A stretch of 64,000 bases of DNA from Whitmania pigra. Taxonomy: Eukaryota; Annelida; Clitellata; Hirudinida; Haemopidae. Positions 62,701-64,000 of this stretch are shown one piece after another; position 1 is the first letter of the stretch, and the number at the start of each line of letters is the position of its first letter. The stretch is from contig JAJTWR010000314.1 of assembly GCA_021613335.1 (NCBI GenBank), positions 57,501-121,500 on the forward strand, given 5' to 3'. The notes below the pieces were generated by a model. It was not told where the DNA came from and did not search any database. It saw only the letters and a program-made list of their open reading frames with translations. Made by a program: the position numbers and the translations under genes.

Positions 62701-63391
62701 GGAATGAAAGTGTTTTGATTACAAAGAAAATAACATAAGCCCGCCAAAGAAATGCAGACAGGTGCCTCTAAAAATAAGAAGAGAAAGATCTGGGGGCATC
62801 ACATTGCAAATCGAGGAGGAGGAGGAAATCGTCAGAAACAGACGACTTCCCAAAAGAGGTTTCCGATGGATGCGTTAAAGTTCCAGTTGATCTTTAGATT
62901 GGTTGATGCTCGTGATGTTAATGTTAGAGATCCAGTATTGTTTTAAACCGATGATGCAGAAAAAATATACTAACGTGCACTCTCAAGATGCAGAGATGCG
63001 TGGGGTCAGCTAGTTAATGTGGCAAGCATATCATGGTCGATTATCAAGTTCTGATGACGACGACGACGATGATGATGATGATGATAATAGCAACAATTAC
63101 GACGGTGATCCAAAGAATCTCCATTGTCCGTGAGAGAGTAACCCAACCAAACATGACAATGGATAAAGTCAGATGATGATGATTATGATGATCATGACGA
63201 CGATGATGATAATGATAGCCTTAAGACACACTAACTACACTGGCATGCTATGCCAGTATCTTCGTCACCATGACAATCGTAATATCATCACCATCATCAT
63301 CATCATCATTTTAATAATCATCTCGAAGTTGAGAGGTCGTTTCTAGGTCAATTCTACTCGGAAGAGCCGAGAGGGATTCCACCCACGTCTA
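59719..63391. other. Intergenic region between ZDHHC and calsyntenin
   Basis: No gene recognised. It should contain the ZDHHC promoter (left) and the calsyntenin 3' UTR (right). 60780-61200 has a mosaic feel with hAT-like wording (GGTTTTCGAACTGTGGTCCG, GGGGCAGAGCCCC), perhaps old transposon debris. 61160-61230 has repeated ATTAATCG. ATG/GAC triplets occur at 63050-63220. Confidence 0.45.
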
Positions 63392-64000
63392 TTAATAGCT
63401 CAAGGTGGAATCATCCCATTCGAGTTCACCCTTCTTCATCTTGCCCTGAACTTCTTCCTCTTCGTCGTCGTCGTCAACGCACGAGCTGTCATGGCAACTG
63501 GCGTCATCGTCGTCACTGTCGTCATCTTCGTGATGATGATGATGGTGGTGGTGGCGATGGTGGTGGTGATGATGATGGTGTTGGGGAAGGTTGTTGTCGT
63601 CCTCTGCACCTCCGATGGTGTTGTTGTTGTTAAGTACGCTAGCCAATGATGTCTCGTCATCATAGAGGCCCTGTTGACATGGGCAGATGATTAGCGTAAC
63701 ATATTAGTAATAGTTATAGTTACGTAATAATGACTAACAACTTGAACCATTATGCACTTAAGCTATGACATATGTAATTAGGTAATTAGATGAACATTCC
63801 CAATCAACTTCAGTATAATGGATTAAATTTCCTAAGTCGTCATCACCATCATCATCATCAAAAGGTCAGGTCATATTTTTCCAGATCAGACCTCTTGATC
63901 CATAGGGTTGACGGTGATGGTGAGGGCGGAATTGTCCCATTCCATCTCCTGTTTGTCGTCGACTCCAGCATCCCTGCTATGACGCTGGGCATTCTTGATC
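63392..64000 (-). CDS. CLSTN: Calsyntenin, cytoplasmic C-terminus (partial; continues past the right edge)
   Basis: Calsyntenins are type I cadherin-like membrane proteins that link cargo vesicles to kinesin-1. Penultimate exon 63892-64000+ reads QEMEWDNSALTITVNPMDQE; last exon 63392-63670 begins GLYDDETSLASVL and ends ELEWDDSTLSY and stop. The join is phase 0. These are the two WDD motifs that bind the kinesin light chain TPR domain (human: MDWDDSALTITVNP and QLEWDDSTLSY). In the first, the second acidic residue is Asn (WDN). Between them lies a His-rich run and an acidic run ([16 protein letters not shown]) encoded by CAT/CAC and GAT/GAC triplets. Vertebrate calsyntenins have only the acidic run there. 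The extracellular part is outside the window. Confidence 0.92.

Overview
This window is metazoan nuclear DNA. It is AT-rich, full of trinucleotide and tetranucleotide microsatellites, and carries compact multi-exon genes with canonical GT-AG introns of about 60 bp to 2 kb plus one of 10.8 kb. The gene set (endophilin-A, SF3A3, SNRNP27, TPRG1L, a ZDHHC5/8 palmitoyltransferase, calsyntenin) is animal. Short introns, microsatellite load and tRNA-derived SINEs with ATT tails suggest an invertebrate, plausibly a lophotrochozoan such as an annelid. That placement is inference.

Layout, left to right. 0.7-1.6 kb: 3' end of a collagen gene (+). 4.7-5.4 kb: a small secreted Cys-rich protein (-). 5.7-9.7 kb: three tandem copies (+) of a small four-exon gene with a conserved promoter block. 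A decayed Ty1/copia element carrying a nested SINE lies between copies 1 and 2. 10.1-11.1 kb: a dead hAT transposon. 11.5-18.8 kb: complete ten-exon endophilin-A (+), with a 30-bp minisatellite abutting its last exon. 18.8-22.6 kb: probable 3' UTR, dispersed repeats and a roughly 640-bp TAA array. 22.6-29.4 kb: a 3.3-kb tandem duplication giving two intact eight-exon genes (+) for an unrecognised 416-residue secreted or surface glycoprotein. 30.1-31.5 kb: a three-exon BPI/LBP-like single-domain protein (+). 32.1-34.6 kb: two intronless spliceosome genes head to tail (-), SNRNP27 then SF3A3, the latter with an apparent 1-nt frameshift. 36.0-38.0 kb: five-exon TPRG1L (+). 39.9-59.7 kb: ZDHHC5/8-type palmitoyltransferase (-), whose exon 6 lies inside a 1,715-bp tandem duplication. 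63.4 kb to the right edge: the C-terminal end of calsyntenin (-).

Several conserved genes have linked cellular themes, although they are not an operon. Endophilin-A, ZDHHC5/8 and calsyntenin act in membrane traffic and synapses, and TPRG1L is synaptic-vesicle associated in vertebrates. SF3A3 and SNRNP27 are both spliceosomal. The most novel material is the small-gene trio, the glycoprotein pair, and the duplicated ZDHHC exon flanked by complementary microsatellites. All exon models were built by hand from splice signals and reading-phase continuity. No search or transcript data were available.
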